NCBI RefSeq assembly: GCF_025370255.1
Contig: NZ_JAMTCD010000002.1
Coordinates: 62,001 to 126,000, forward strand
Length of the DNA: 64,000 nucleotides
Direction: 5' to 3'
DNA from: Shewanella holmiensis
GTDB taxonomy: Bacteria; Pseudomonadota; Gammaproteobacteria; Enterobacterales; Shewanellaceae
In this document: piece by piece, positions 20,748-30,264 of the stretch
Numbering within the stretch: the first letter of the stretch is position 1
How the letters are laid out: each line of letters opens with the position of its first letter
Made by a program: the position numbers and the translations under genes
The notes under the pieces: model-generated
Databases searched by the model: none
Seen by the model: the letters and a program-made list of their open reading frames with translations, nothing else
What the model was told of the DNA's origin: nothing

Positions 20748-20980
20748 GATCTTCCTTAATTTATTTTGGCATTTTTATTTTTTATTTAAGTTACCTGACA
20801 TCACTTTCAGGTAATGACTTGATAGTTATTACAAGCTTGAACTAAATTAGAGCCTTATTATAGAAAGTCAATCATCAAAGCATTAAATGCTACCTTTATG
20901 TAACAAACAAAGGGTTTTACTTAGCAACATCTTATGGCAATCTAACCTTATAAAATAAAAGAAAAATATCCCCATAAAAA

Positions 20981-22264
20981 ATGAAGATAAACACAGTAAA
21001 AAAGTCACCGACGCCAATAAAATCAGCAAACACCACAAAATTGTTACATTTAGTATCTGGGCTTGGACCAGGTATTCTAATGGCTGCCGCCGCAATTGGC
21101 GCATCTCATTTAGTCGCATCTACCCGAGCAGGAGCTGAGTTTGGTTGGCAATTAGCTTGGTTAGTGTTGGCGGTTAATCTGCTCAAGTATCCTTTTTTTG
21201 CAGCAGGGGCTCGCTATACTGCGGCAACCGGCGAAAGTTTGCTGCATGGATATTTGCGTCAAGGCAAGGGTTATCTTGCTTTATTTACTGGGCTAAATGT
21301 GCTTGCTGCTATTGCGAGTACCGCTGGGGTTTGTATGTTAACCGCAGCCATGTTGACTCAATTTATTCCCCTTTCAATTGATATTCTGGCCTTTTTGGTA
21401 CTGGTTAGCTCACTTCTGCTACTCATCTTAGGCCATTACAAATGGTTAGATGGCGTCACTAAAGTGATCATGCTTATCTTAACTCTAACCACATTAATCG
21501 CCGTTTCACTGGCGGTAAGCAATCAATGGGGACAAGTAACACCAACGACGGCAGCGGACGCCTGGCAATGGGCAAATGTGGGTTTTCTGGTTGCTATGAT
21601 GGGCTGGATGCCTGCACCAATAGAGGTAAGCGCCTGGAACTCTTTATGGCTGCTCGAAAAGCAAAAAACGCAATCGGTTACACCAGATCAGGCGCTATTC
21701 GATTTCAATTTAGGCTATATCACCACCGCTATTCTCGCGATTGTGTTTTTGGCATTAGGCGCTTTGGTTATGCACGGTTCTGGCGAACAGTTTTCCGATT
21801 CTGGCGTTCAATTTGCTAATCAATTGATCCGTTTATACAGCCAGGTGATGGGCGAAGACACACGCTACTTAATAGGCATTGTGGCTTTTTTATGTATTTT
21901 CAGTACTACTGTCACGGTAATAGATGGTTACAGCCGCACCCTGAATATGGGCTGGCAACTATTAGCCAAACAACCAGATAACCCAAACAGACTCAATCTG
22001 ATTATGCTAGCGGTCAGTGTGCTTGGGTTAGGATTAATCTTGTTTTTTAAGGGCGCATTACTTCCGTTATTAGAGTTTGTAATGATACTGGCGTTTATGA
22101 CCACGATTATTTTTGCGGGACTCAATTTTAAACTAATGATCTCGACACATTTAACTGAAGCACAACGCTATGGTACTAGAATGCGTATTTTATCATGGAT
22201 AGGATTAATCTACTTGATCAGTTTCGCCTTGGTATTTGTTTACTGGTACAGCACTAAAAATTAA
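20981..22264 (+). CDS. Nramp-like divalent metal transporter, atypical
   Basis: 427 residues with about 11 membrane segments. The N-terminal GLGPGILMAAAAIGASHLVA aligns with Nramp helix 1, but the metal-binding Asp-Pro-Gly-Asn is replaced by IGASH. The helix-6 motif Met-Pro-His is replaced by MGWMPAPIEVSAW. Canonical Nramp proteins use these positions to bind Mn2+ and Fe2+ with proton coupling, so this member likely has a different substrate or metal preference. Nramp-related magnesium transporters also diverge here. Start at 20981 is the first ATG, with AAAAA ahead and a weak ribosome site. Alone on its strand. Confidence 0.8.
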   Translation: MKINTVKKSPTPIKSANTTKLLHLVSGLGPGILMAAAAIGASHLVASTRAGAEFGWQLAWLVLAVNLLKYPFFAAGARYTAATGESLLHGYLRQGKGYLALFTGLNVLAAIASTAGVCMLTAAMLTQFIPLSIDILAFLVLVSSLLLLILGHYKWLDGVTKVIMLILTLTTLIAVSLAVSNQWGQVTPTTAADAWQWANVGFLVAMMGWMPAPIEVSAWNSLWLLEKQKTQSVTPDQALFDFNLGYITTAILAIVFLALGALVMHGSGEQFSDSGVQFANQLIRLYSQVMGEDTRYLIGIVAFLCIFSTTVTVIDGYSRTLNMGWQLLAKQPDNPNRLNLIMLAVSVLGLGLILFFKGALLPLLEFVMILAFMTTIIFAGLNFKLMISTHLTEAQRYGTRMRILSWIGLIYLISFALVFVYWYSTKN

Positions 22265-22275
22265 ATGAGTGTGCG

Positions 22276-22503
22276 TCACCAACAATTTAAAGCGTACAAA
22301 TATTTGTCATAGCGGCATGCATGATTGAGTTTATTTTTAGCCGACACTTTTAAACATTGCTGGAAATAAACTGAAGTGAAAGCGCCAGAAACAATCGTCT
22401 CGGTTATCTGGACTAGATCACCCTCGCTATTCAGAAAAGAGCATAATTCATAAGCAAGCTGGGTAAATTGAGATATACTATAACGGCAAATTAGTGCATC
22501 CAC
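22276..22503 (-). CDS. Possible small protein, uncertain
   Basis: A 75-residue frame with a GTG start fills most of the 270-base gap between the Nramp-like gene and yehS. It has a Cys-rich tail and no signal peptide or known motif. A GAG lies 4 bases ahead of the start. It may be a chance frame; nothing else supports it. Confidence 0.25.
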   Translation of the reverse strand: MDALICRYSISQFTQLAYELCSFLNSEGDLVQITETIVSGAFTSVYFQQCLKVSAKNKLNHACRYDKYLYALNCW

Positions 22504-22533
22504 ATAACTCGCGCAGCCGCGCCAGAGAGAACT

Positions 22534-22998
22534 ATGATAAACAACGATATTCTTCGCCGTATTCGATTCATCTTCGACTTGTCTAACGCCCAGGTTAGCA
22601 GTGTTTTTGCTAAAGCCAATGCTGAGGTCGCCACTGATAAAGTGATTGCGATGCTAAAAAAGGAAGAAGAGGAAGGATATCAAGCAATTAATGACACATT
22701 AATGTGCCAATTCTTAGATGGTTTTATCATCCACAATCGTGGCTTACAAGAAGGTGCTGAGGTGCCTAAGCCCGTTAAAAACTTGACCAACAACCTGATG
22801 TTTAAAAAATTACGCGTGGCACTGACCTTACGTGAAGAAGATATTTTAGCAATGTTAATGTTAGCTGATTTCAGTATGACTAAGTCTGAATTAGGTGCAC
22901 TATTTCGTAATCCTGACCACAAAAACTACAAAGCCTGCGGCGATCAAGTATTGAGAAACTTCCTTAAGGGATTGTCAATCAAACATCGTGGTAAATAG
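22534..22998 (+). CDS. yehS: DUF1456 family protein (YehS)
   Basis: 154 residues made of two similar halves of about 70 (MINNDILRRIRFIFDLSN... and NNLMFKKLRVALTLREED...), each a helical unit ending in an RNP or LDGFIIHNRG/LKGLSIKHRG motif, the hallmark of DUF1456. Function is unknown; the fold and the RGK-rich C-terminus suggest nucleic-acid contact, but that is inference. The ATG at 22534 has AGAGAG just upstream. Own terminator follows. Confidence 0.88.
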   Translation: MINNDILRRIRFIFDLSNAQVSSVFAKANAEVATDKVIAMLKKEEEEGYQAINDTLMCQFLDGFIIHNRGLQEGAEVPKPVKNLTNNLMFKKLRVALTLREEDILAMLMLADFSMTKSELGALFRNPDHKNYKACGDQVLRNFLKGLSIKHRGK

Positions 22999-23005
22999 AT
23001 TTTAA

Positions 23006-23040
23006 GCAAAAATGCACAGCCTGAGCTGTGCATTTTTGTC
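23006..23040 (+). terminator. Terminator after yehS
   Basis: AAAATGCACAGC and GCTGTGCATTTT arms around a 5-base loop, followed by T-rich sequence. Confidence 0.85.
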
Positions 23041-23174
23041 TTTTGGATTAAATTCAAACAGTATGCTATCAAAAAAAGTGTGAAATTCATCACTTAACAG
23101 ACCACAATAAATGCTAGTCATGTTAATCTATTCGTCTATTGAACCTATCAAACAACTCACAATAAAGGTTACCC

Positions 23175-24863
23175 ATGGACGATACTAAACGCCCCCTCTA
23201 TCTTCCTTTTGCTGGCCCAGCCATTTTAGAGTCTCCGCTGCTGAATAAAGGCACTGCGTTTACTGAAGATGAACGAATTTCGTTTAACCTTGAAGGCTTA
23301 TTACCTTGGGTAATTGAAACCATTGACGAACAAGTCGCCCGTGCGTATCAGCAGTTCACTAATTTTACCAATGACTTAGATAAGCACATTTATCTACGTA
23401 ATATTCAAGATACCAACGAAACACTTTTTTACTCATTGGTGCGAAATAACATCAGTGAAATGATGCCTATCATTTATACACCTACCGTGGGTTTAGCGTG
23501 TGAGCGTTTTTCAAAAAACTATCGTCGTAATCGTGGCTTATTTATTTCTTATCCTAACAAAGACCGCATCGATGATATTTTAAATAACTCAACCCGTCAC
23601 AAAGTCAAAGTGATTGTGGTCACTGATGGTGAACGAATTTTAGGCTTGGGTGATCAGGGCATTGGTGGCATGGGGATTCCGATTGGAAAACTGTCACTTT
23701 ATACCAGCTGTGGCGGGATCAGTCCGGCCTACTGTCTTGCAGTAACCTTAGATGTGGGTACCGATAACCCACAATTACTCGAAGATCCTATGTATATGGG
23801 TTGGCGCCATCAGCGTATTGGCGGCGATGAATATAAAGAGTTTGTTGAAGCCTTCATGCAAGCCGTTAATCGTAGATGGCCTGATGCATTGATTCAATTT
23901 GAAGATTTCGCACAAAAAAATGCCATGCCGTTACTTGAGCGATACAAAGACCAATATTGCTGCTTTAACGACGATATTCAAGGGACTGCTGCGGTTACGG
24001 TAGGCTCATTATTAGCGGCCAGTAAAGCGGCTAATACTCAATTAAGCAAACAACGCATTGTATTCTTAGGTGCGGGTAGCGCCGGTTGCGGTATCGCCGA
24101 AGCGATTATCGCCCAAATGGTGTCTGAAGGTATCTCGGATCAACAAGCCCGATCGCAAGTCTTTATGGTCGACCGTTGGGGGTTATTGCTCGACAATATG
24201 CCTAACTTGCTACCATTTCAAACTAACTTAGCGCAAAAGTTAGATACCGTTGAAAAATGGGACAATTATAGTGATAACGTCTCGCTATTAAATGTGGTCA
24301 ATAATGCCAAACCCACGGTACTAATTGGGGTGTCTGGTGCACCAGGATTATTTACTGAAGACATTATTAAAGCAATGCACAGCCATTGCCCTCGTCCAAT
24401 TGTATTCCCATTATCAAACCCAACCAGCCGAGTGGAAGCCACGCCAAAAGACATTTTGCACTGGACATCTGGCCAAGCACTTGTTGCCACTGGCAGTCCA
24501 TTTGAACCTGTGGTCGTTAATGGTGAAACCTTCGAAATTGCCCAATGTAATAACAGCTTCATCTTCCCAGGCATTGGCTTAGGCGTATTATCATGCGGTG
24601 CGACTCGCGTTTCAGATGAAATGTTAATGGCATCTAGCCGTGCATTATCTGAGTGCTCACCACTAGGTACAACGGGTGAAGGTTCGTTATTACCTAAACT
24701 AGAAGACATTCACAAAGTCAGTAAGTACATTGCTTTCGCTGTGGCGAAAGTGGCTATTGAACAAGGTTTAGCCTTACCTTGCACTGATGAACTATTACAA
24801 CAGGCGATTGATAATAACTTCTGGCAGCCAGAGTATCGTCGTTACCGCCGTACGGCATTCTAA
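23175..24863 (+). CDS. maeA: NAD-dependent malic enzyme MaeA
   Basis: Oxidatively decarboxylates malate to pyruvate, giving NADH. 562 residues (E. coli MaeA 565). Visible: [11 protein letters not shown] (substrate Tyr), [19 protein letters not shown] (malic-enzyme signature), [16 protein letters not shown] (metal-binding Asp-Asp), and the Rossmann [16 protein letters not shown]. The ATG at 23175 follows AAAGGTTACCC. The NAD- rather than NADP-dependent type is chosen from length and lack of the phosphotransacetylase tail of MaeB. Alone, with a terminator shared with the convergent gene. Confidence 0.96.
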   Translation: MDDTKRPLYLPFAGPAILESPLLNKGTAFTEDERISFNLEGLLPWVIETIDEQVARAYQQFTNFTNDLDKHIYLRNIQDTNETLFYSLVRNNISEMMPIIYTPTVGLACERFSKNYRRNRGLFISYPNKDRIDDILNNSTRHKVKVIVVTDGERILGLGDQGIGGMGIPIGKLSLYTSCGGISPAYCLAVTLDVGTDNPQLLEDPMYMGWRHQRIGGDEYKEFVEAFMQAVNRRWPDALIQFEDFAQKNAMPLLERYKDQYCCFNDDIQGTAAVTVGSLLAASKAANTQLSKQRIVFLGAGSAGCGIAEAIIAQMVSEGISDQQARSQVFMVDRWGLLLDNMPNLLPFQTNLAQKLDTVEKWDNYSDNVSLLNVVNNAKPTVLIGVSGAPGLFTEDIIKAMHSHCPRPIVFPLSNPTSRVEATPKDILHWTSGQALVATGSPFEPVVVNGETFEIAQCNNSFIFPGIGLGVLSCGATRVSDEMLMASSRALSECSPLGTTGEGSLLPKLEDIHKVSKYIAFAVAKVAIEQGLALPCTDELLQQAIDNNFWQPEYRRYRRTAF

Positions 24864-24882
24864 TAGCCTGCTCAAGTAACGA

Positions 24883-24919
24883 TAAAAAATCCCAGCCATT
24901 AATGACTGGGATTTTTATT
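24883..24919. terminator. Bidirectional terminator after maeA
   Basis: AAAAAATCCCAG(C)CATT / AATG(A)CTGGGATTTTT stem with T-runs on both strands. Confidence 0.85.
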
Positions 24920-24947
24920 TAAACCAAGAGATATTGAACAAAGCAGT

Positions 24948-25376
24948 TTATTTGGCCATAACCTTTTTGAAGCTATTCAGCATAACTCTGTCTGTGCGGG
25001 CTTTTTTCAGTTTACGTAAACATTCTTTTAATGATTGCTCCGCCAAACGACCAAACACGCCATCATATTCTTTATCGTTCATTTCTTCTTCAGTATCATT
25101 GCTATCTGCAATTTCTTGGGCAACACGGCTCAATTGCATCCAAGCATTGGCAATATAAAAACCATGAAACTCGGCCTGAGACATAAGCTTTTGTGCGCTG
25201 GCTGGAAGTTTACCCCATGCCAAGCTAAATGCTTGCGCCTTATCGGCAATTAGCTCTTCAAACATGCCTTCGTAAGCTTCTTTTAAACCATCAGGCAACT
25301 GATCCATCGGCAGCACTTTATTTGCTACGTTATAACAAACTGTTTTTGCCGTTTCTTTATAAGTCTGCTCAACCAT
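24948..25376 (-). CDS. Uncharacterised small cytoplasmic protein
   Basis: 142 residues from the ATG at 25376, preferred over an upstream TTG because AAGG lies 8-9 bases ahead. Mostly helical, acidic in the middle (DSNDTEEEMNDKEYDG) and strongly basic at the C-terminus (LRKLKKARTDRVMLNSFKKVMAK). No signal peptide, membrane segment or family motif that I recognise. It follows the PAP2 gene by 18 bases on the same strand, so the two likely share a transcript. Confidence 0.75.
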   Translation of the reverse strand: MVEQTYKETAKTVCYNVANKVLPMDQLPDGLKEAYEGMFEELIADKAQAFSLAWGKLPASAQKLMSQAEFHGFYIANAWMQLSRVAQEIADSNDTEEEMNDKEYDGVFGRLAEQSLKECLRKLKKARTDRVMLNSFKKVMAK

Positions 25377-25394
25377 AATTACACCTTCTTTCAA

Positions 25395-25934
25395 TTAAAA
25401 ACGCCCGCTAATAAACACACCATAAGTGCCATTATTCGCCAAAGGGATGATACTAATATCTTCATAAGGGTCGGTAAAATACCACCCCGCTAGCATACCT
25501 ATCGCCGCGCCAGCGAGCACGTCCTCAACATGATGCTTATCACTCGCCACCCGAGTGTAAGCCACATAAGATGCTGCAATATAAGACGGCACTCCATATT
25601 CCCAACCATAGCGTTGATTTATAAAAGTTGCGGCGGCAAAACTGTCGGCTGTATGGCCTGATGGAAAAGAATCATCGCCACTGCCATCGGGTCTTTGTTT
25701 ATCAACGCCCCATTTTAATGCTTCAACAGCTAGCCGACTAGACACACCTGCTTGGACTAATTGCCATGTCCCTTGATAGTCATCCTCAACGGTCAAGGCT
25801 GCAACTAGAGCGGCTGCAGGCAATGCGATGTGAAGCGCATCTCCCGAGGTTTCAAGATTGCCTTTGGCCTGCCCAGAAAATGAAGCCAAACACAAAGTCA
25901 TCAACATCAAGCGCACACTAATCGTAAAAATCAT
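25395..25934 (-). CDS. PAP2 family phosphatase, exported
   Basis: 179 residues with an N-terminal signal peptide or anchor (about 1-24). The three PAP2 catalytic blocks are intact: KWGVDKQRP, PSGH and TRVASDKHHVED. Such enzymes dephosphorylate undecaprenyl pyrophosphate, phosphatidylglycerol phosphate or lipid A in the envelope. Unlike typical lipid phosphatases it has few membrane helices, so it is probably a periplasmic or loosely anchored form. First gene of a two-gene unit with the uncharacterised 142-residue protein. Confidence 0.88.
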   Translation of the reverse strand: MIFTISVRLMLMTLCLASFSGQAKGNLETSGDALHIALPAAALVAALTVEDDYQGTWQLVQAGVSSRLAVEALKWGVDKQRPDGSGDDSFPSGHTADSFAAATFINQRYGWEYGVPSYIAASYVAYTRVASDKHHVEDVLAGAAIGMLAGWYFTDPYEDISIIPLANNGTYGVFISGRF

Positions 25935-26193
25935 ATCAACAGTCTTTCAAAAGCAAGTAAGATAATCGCGACGTTATACGCGCCAGAGCATTAAATTGCA
26001 AACAGCGACATCAATAACAGATGATCAAACAGAACCAAGCTCTAGAAGCCTGTTACACCAAGGTAGCGCTAGCGTTAAATTTGTTAAATCAAAGATTACC
26101 CGTTAGAATTAGTTTGTAATACCTTAAATATGCTTGAACAATCTTAAATGTTTAAAATAAATAAAATAAAAAATCATTAAGTGGCCAATAATA

Positions 26194-28071
26194 TTGAATA
26201 AACGACTGTGTATTTTTTTTAGCATTAACCTGCTATTAACTATTATTTTATCCCACCCCGCGAAGGCCGAATATTACGAAAATGCTCGTGCGGATGAGAT
26301 TTATCAAAAGTTTGATCTTGTTGATTACACGGCAGAAGAGGCCAATGCCTTATTAACTGAATACAAAAGTATTATCGACAATGATGATGAAATCCGTCAA
26401 AAACTATTAGTCCGCTTAACTTGCTGGAATCAACCATCAGAGACTCAAGCTGAACTAGACAAAGCCATTCAATACGCAGAACAACAACTGCTTATTTATG
26501 CAGAGCCCTACCCTTCAGAAATCAATACCGATTTATTACTATGCTTAGGTTATTACAAACAATATGTAGGCCAAATGGATGGCGCATTTAAAGATATCTC
26601 TACAGCCATTAGCAATGCTTACCAGCTTGAAAATCCCAGATTAATTGCCGATGGCCGCAGTATTCGTGGCGCGATGGAATCTTACCAAGGTGATTACGCC
26701 ACAGCTTTAGAAGATTTAATTACCGCACAGCACCTTTATGAAGGGCTCAATATCACCTACTGGGCAAACGATAATTTAAATAATCTCGCGGCCAGCTATC
26801 GACGCTTTGGTGACCCTGAAACCGCAATAAAATATCAAACAAAACTGGAACAAACATACTTAAATTCCGGCATGTTGTTTGAAGCCGACAACGCTAATGT
26901 CCAAATTGCTTTTTCATTAGAAGAACTAGGGCGTTTCAAAGAATCTAATGAGCGCTTTTATAAATCACTCAAATTTTGGCAATCTCAAAAAGAAACCAAT
27001 GCCATCGCTAGCACTCAAGTGAATATTGCAGGCAACCTAATTAAGCAAGGTGAAGTAGACAAAGCGCTAGCGTTGTTGATACAGGCTGAACCAAATATTC
27101 CAGTGGAGTATGACGGCCAACACAGCTTTATGAGTTTGTTTTTTGCCAAAGCATATTTAGCTAAAAATGAACTTGATAAAGCGCTTGAGCACAGTCAAAA
27201 AGCCTCTATCGACTTCAAACGCGGGGGGAATCGACGCGGTGAAAGTCAAAACCTGAAACTACAAAGTGAAATTTATTATGCCAAAGGTGATATAGAAAGT
27301 GCCTATAAAAGCTTGAGTGCTTTTTTAGAAATGCACCTTTCGTTAGACAAGCAAATTATGTCTGACCGAAATGCCGAAATGCAAACCCGATTTAATACCG
27401 ATAAAGTACTGGCTGAAAATGAAAATTTATTGAAAGTGAGTACAGTTAAAGAATTACAATTGCAGATTATGCAGCGAAACGAAAGTTTGCAAATCGTGAT
27501 TATTATTTTGGTAGCCATTATTTTAATCATAGTGTCTGTTTTTGCATATAAACAGCTTAAACGTAAGCGTAAATACCAAAGTTTAGCCCTAACGGATGAA
27601 CTAACTCGCTTATCTAATCGCCGTGCTATTTACGCTCAAAGCGAACACTTCATCAAACAGGCGAAACTCTCTAGCCAGCCATTTTCGATTATCTTATTTG
27701 ACGCGGATCACTTCAAACAAGTCAATGACAAATTTGGTCACGATGTTGGCGATAAAGTATTAATGAAACTGGCATCATTAACCATGGGAATGATGCGTGA
27801 AAGCGATGTTGTAGGCCGTGTGGGCGGCGAAGAATTTTTAATTCTATTACCCAATATCGCACATAATACCGCTATGGAAATTGCTCAGCGATTATTGGAT
27901 TGTATTGCCAATTATGAATGGAGTCATATTGCGCCGAGTTTGGTACAAACAGTTAGCGCAGGGGTCGCAACCCTTGAGCATGAAACTGAATTATCCCCAT
28001 TACTATTGAAAGCAGATAGCGCACTATATAAGGCTAAATCTGCTGGTAGAAATTGCGTTATAAGCGCTTAA
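26194..28071 (+). CDS. TPR-sensor diguanylate cyclase
   Basis: 625 residues from a TTG start. Signal peptide (1-25), a periplasmic region of about 400 residues built of TPR-like helical pairs (for example YQGDYATALEDLITAQHLYE and RRFGDPETAIKYQTKLE), one membrane helix near 428-448 (IVIIILVAIILIIVSVFAY), then a GGDEF domain (about 460-620) with LTDELTRLSNRR, FDADHFKQVNDKFGHDVGD and intact VGGEEF. It should make c-di-GMP from GTP in response to a periplasmic protein or peptide signal. An RxxD inhibitory site (RESD) precedes the GGEEF. Its last 4 bases overlap the convergent solute-binding gene. Confidence 0.93.
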   Translation: MNKRLCIFFSINLLLTIILSHPAKAEYYENARADEIYQKFDLVDYTAEEANALLTEYKSIIDNDDEIRQKLLVRLTCWNQPSETQAELDKAIQYAEQQLLIYAEPYPSEINTDLLLCLGYYKQYVGQMDGAFKDISTAISNAYQLENPRLIADGRSIRGAMESYQGDYATALEDLITAQHLYEGLNITYWANDNLNNLAASYRRFGDPETAIKYQTKLEQTYLNSGMLFEADNANVQIAFSLEELGRFKESNERFYKSLKFWQSQKETNAIASTQVNIAGNLIKQGEVDKALALLIQAEPNIPVEYDGQHSFMSLFFAKAYLAKNELDKALEHSQKASIDFKRGGNRRGESQNLKLQSEIYYAKGDIESAYKSLSAFLEMHLSLDKQIMSDRNAEMQTRFNTDKVLAENENLLKVSTVKELQLQIMQRNESLQIVIIILVAIILIIVSVFAYKQLKRKRKYQSLALTDELTRLSNRRAIYAQSEHFIKQAKLSSQPFSIILFDADHFKQVNDKFGHDVGDKVLMKLASLTMGMMRESDVVGRVGGEEFLILLPNIAHNTAMEIAQRLLDCIANYEWSHIAPSLVQTVSAGVATLEHETELSPLLLKADSALYKAKSAGRNCVISA

Positions 28072-28847
28072 TGACTCACCGCAAATATCTTTGGTTGATT
28101 TGGGTGTAAATCAGTTTCAAACCACTTTTGATACAAAGCTGTATATTCAGGGGTTTGCATGTATTGACCGAGCGCTTGATGCCATTGCCGAACAAGCTCA
28201 GGAGAGGTCCCGTCAGAGAAAGCCAAATAAATTGCGAGTGGTTTGATTTGATATGCCATTCTAACATCTGATTTATTTTTACCTATTTGATTTAAGGTAT
28301 AAGGCACGCCCAAATCTGCCTGACACCAAAAACGCACTCTAGATAACAATAGTTGCTTTGCCGTTTGCTCGGGATAGCTCGCCACGGCTAGCTGTGTGGC
28401 ATGAGTTTGATTTAGTGTTTGCTGACAATCACCATCACGATACACTCCAATATTCCCCTGGTTAGTCAAACCATTTAAATTTTTCAATTGAATAGCATCA
28501 TCTTTTCGAACAAATATTCCCATACTGCCTTCGGCTATAGGACCCACAAATGAAAACTGATTCACTCGTTGTGGGTTTTTGGACATCGCAATTAACAGCA
28601 CATTTTTACGCGATTGACCTAATTGATTTGCCCTTGCCCAAGGTAAAAACACAATGGGATCGGTTTGGGATAATTGTAGCTGCAAGGTCTGAATTAGCTC
28701 AACCGCATAGCCTGTAGGTTTATCATTGATACGATAGCTCATCGGTGGCCAATCTTCGGCAATCACCATCAACGATTCATTAGCTGTGGTGTGATAGCTA
28801 AACAATAAAACCAATATAAAACTTAACGAACAAGTAAGTTGCTTCAA
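28068..28847 (-). CDS. Periplasmic amino-acid-type solute-binding protein (SBP_bac_3)
   Basis: 259 residues from a TTG at 28847, chosen because GGAG lies 6 bases ahead and the signal peptide (KQLTCSLSFILVLLFSYHT) then starts at once. The mature part begins VIAEDWPPMSYRIND, typical of family 3 solute-binding proteins, with GYAVELIQ and FVGPI following. No ABC permease or ATPase is next to it, so it may be an orphan sensor or part of a signalling pair; its convergent neighbour is a c-di-GMP synthase. Ligand unknown. Confidence 0.85.
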   Translation of the reverse strand: MKQLTCSLSFILVLLFSYHTTANESLMVIAEDWPPMSYRINDKPTGYAVELIQTLQLQLSQTDPIVFLPWARANQLGQSRKNVLLIAMSKNPQRVNQFSFVGPIAEGSMGIFVRKDDAIQLKNLNGLTNQGNIGVYRDGDCQQTLNQTHATQLAVASYPEQTAKQLLLSRVRFWCQADLGVPYTLNQIGKNKSDVRMAYQIKPLAIYLAFSDGTSPELVRQWHQALGQYMQTPEYTALYQKWFETDLHPNQPKIFAVSH

Positions 28848-28967
28848 TAACGACTCCGAAGTCTGTAAGACAGAAACCACATCAGTCCGCTTGATGAAAA
28901 AAAACGATAGTCCGTTACAGATAGCGTATAATCAGCAGGAAAATTCACTCAAATTGAACGATTAACC

Positions 28968-30185
28968 ATGTCTGAAAGTACAGTCTCTTTGATGCCCCAA
29001 ATGCCACATTCAGTATTAAGTGTAAACCAACTTGCCAAGCTTGCTCGACAAATTAAGCAATGGGGCAAAGAGTTGGGTTTTGCGCATATTGGCATTACCG
29101 ATGTCGACCTATCTGAACATGAAGCGGATCTGCAAGCTTGGTTGGATAAAGGCTATCACGGTGACATGGGTTACATGGCTAATCACGGTATGATGCGTGC
29201 CCGGCCTGCAGAGCTGCATCCCGGTTGCATTAGGGTTATTAGTGCTCGCATGGATTACTTGCCGCCTGATGCAGGTTTTGCCAGTAATTTAACTGATCCC
29301 AACTTAGGCTATATCTCCCGTTACGCTGGCGGGCGTGATTATCATAAACTCATGCGCCAACGTTTGAAAAAACTCGGCGAAAAAATCGATGTTTATTGTA
29401 AAGAGCTTGATGTTGACCACACGGACTTTCGCCCTTTTGTTGACTCAGCACCGATATTAGAACGCCCCCTCGCCGAGAAAGCGGGACTTGGCTGGACGGG
29501 TAAGCACTCTTTAATTTTACACCCCGATGCTGGCAGTTGGTTTTTTTTAGGTGAGTTATTAATTAATCTCCCCTTACCGACAGATATTCCAATAGCTGAA
29601 GGTTGTAATACTTGCGTGGCGTGCATTAAATCATGTCCAACTGACGCCATAGTCGCACCCTATGTGGTTGATGCTAGACGATGTATTTCCTATTTGACCA
29701 TTGAGTTGCAAACAGCCATTCCTGAAGAATTTAGGCCATTAATCGGCAACCGTATATATGGGTGTGATGATTGCCAATTAGTTTGCCCTGTCAACGCCAA
29801 AGCCCCCCTAACCAAAGAAACGGATTTCTATACTCGGCCAACACTGCTGCAACCGGATCTGCTTAGCCTTTTTTCATGGTCAGAAAAAACTTTTTTAAGT
29901 CTCACCGAAGGTAGTGCTATTCGTCGAATTGGCCACACATTGTGGCTACGCAACATTGCCGTTGCATTAGGAAATGCCCCCGCCAATTTGAATATCATTG
30001 AAGCGCTGCAGCAAAAAGCGCTTGAAGCAGATATAGGGGAATTAGTACTGGAACACATTGAATGGGCAATTAAACAACAGCAAGCCAAATTAGCGGCACA
30101 AGATATTCACCCCATTACGCCACTAAGCCGTAAAACCCAAAGGGTTATTCGCAGCATTCAAAAAGGCTTACCACGTGATGCATAA
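28968..30185 (+). CDS. queG: Epoxyqueuosine reductase QueG
   Basis: Reduces epoxyqueuosine to queuosine in tRNA using cobalamin and two [4Fe-4S] clusters. 405 residues. N-terminal DUF1730 domain (GFAHIGITD, RYAGGRDYHKLMRQRLKKL, with RPFVDSAPILERPLAEKAGLG), then ferredoxin-like clusters CNTCVACIKSCP and CDDCQLVCPVN, and a C-terminal HEAT-like region. The enzyme's B12 requirement fits the window's B12 genes. The N-terminal about 20 residues are longer than in E. coli; a later start is possible. Converges on metE. Confidence 0.95.
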   Translation: MSESTVSLMPQMPHSVLSVNQLAKLARQIKQWGKELGFAHIGITDVDLSEHEADLQAWLDKGYHGDMGYMANHGMMRARPAELHPGCIRVISARMDYLPPDAGFASNLTDPNLGYISRYAGGRDYHKLMRQRLKKLGEKIDVYCKELDVDHTDFRPFVDSAPILERPLAEKAGLGWTGKHSLILHPDAGSWFFLGELLINLPLPTDIPIAEGCNTCVACIKSCPTDAIVAPYVVDARRCISYLTIELQTAIPEEFRPLIGNRIYGCDDCQLVCPVNAKAPLTKETDFYTRPTLLQPDLLSLFSWSEKTFLSLTEGSAIRRIGHTLWLRNIAVALGNAPANLNIIEALQQKALEADIGELVLEHIEWAIKQQQAKLAAQDIHPITPLSRKTQRVIRSIQKGLPRDA

Positions 30186-30264
30186 ACCTTTAGCAAATTT
30201 GAATTAGAGGAGATCTTGGTGCAGTTGACTAAACCGTATCAACCACATCTAAAATCAGGTTATG

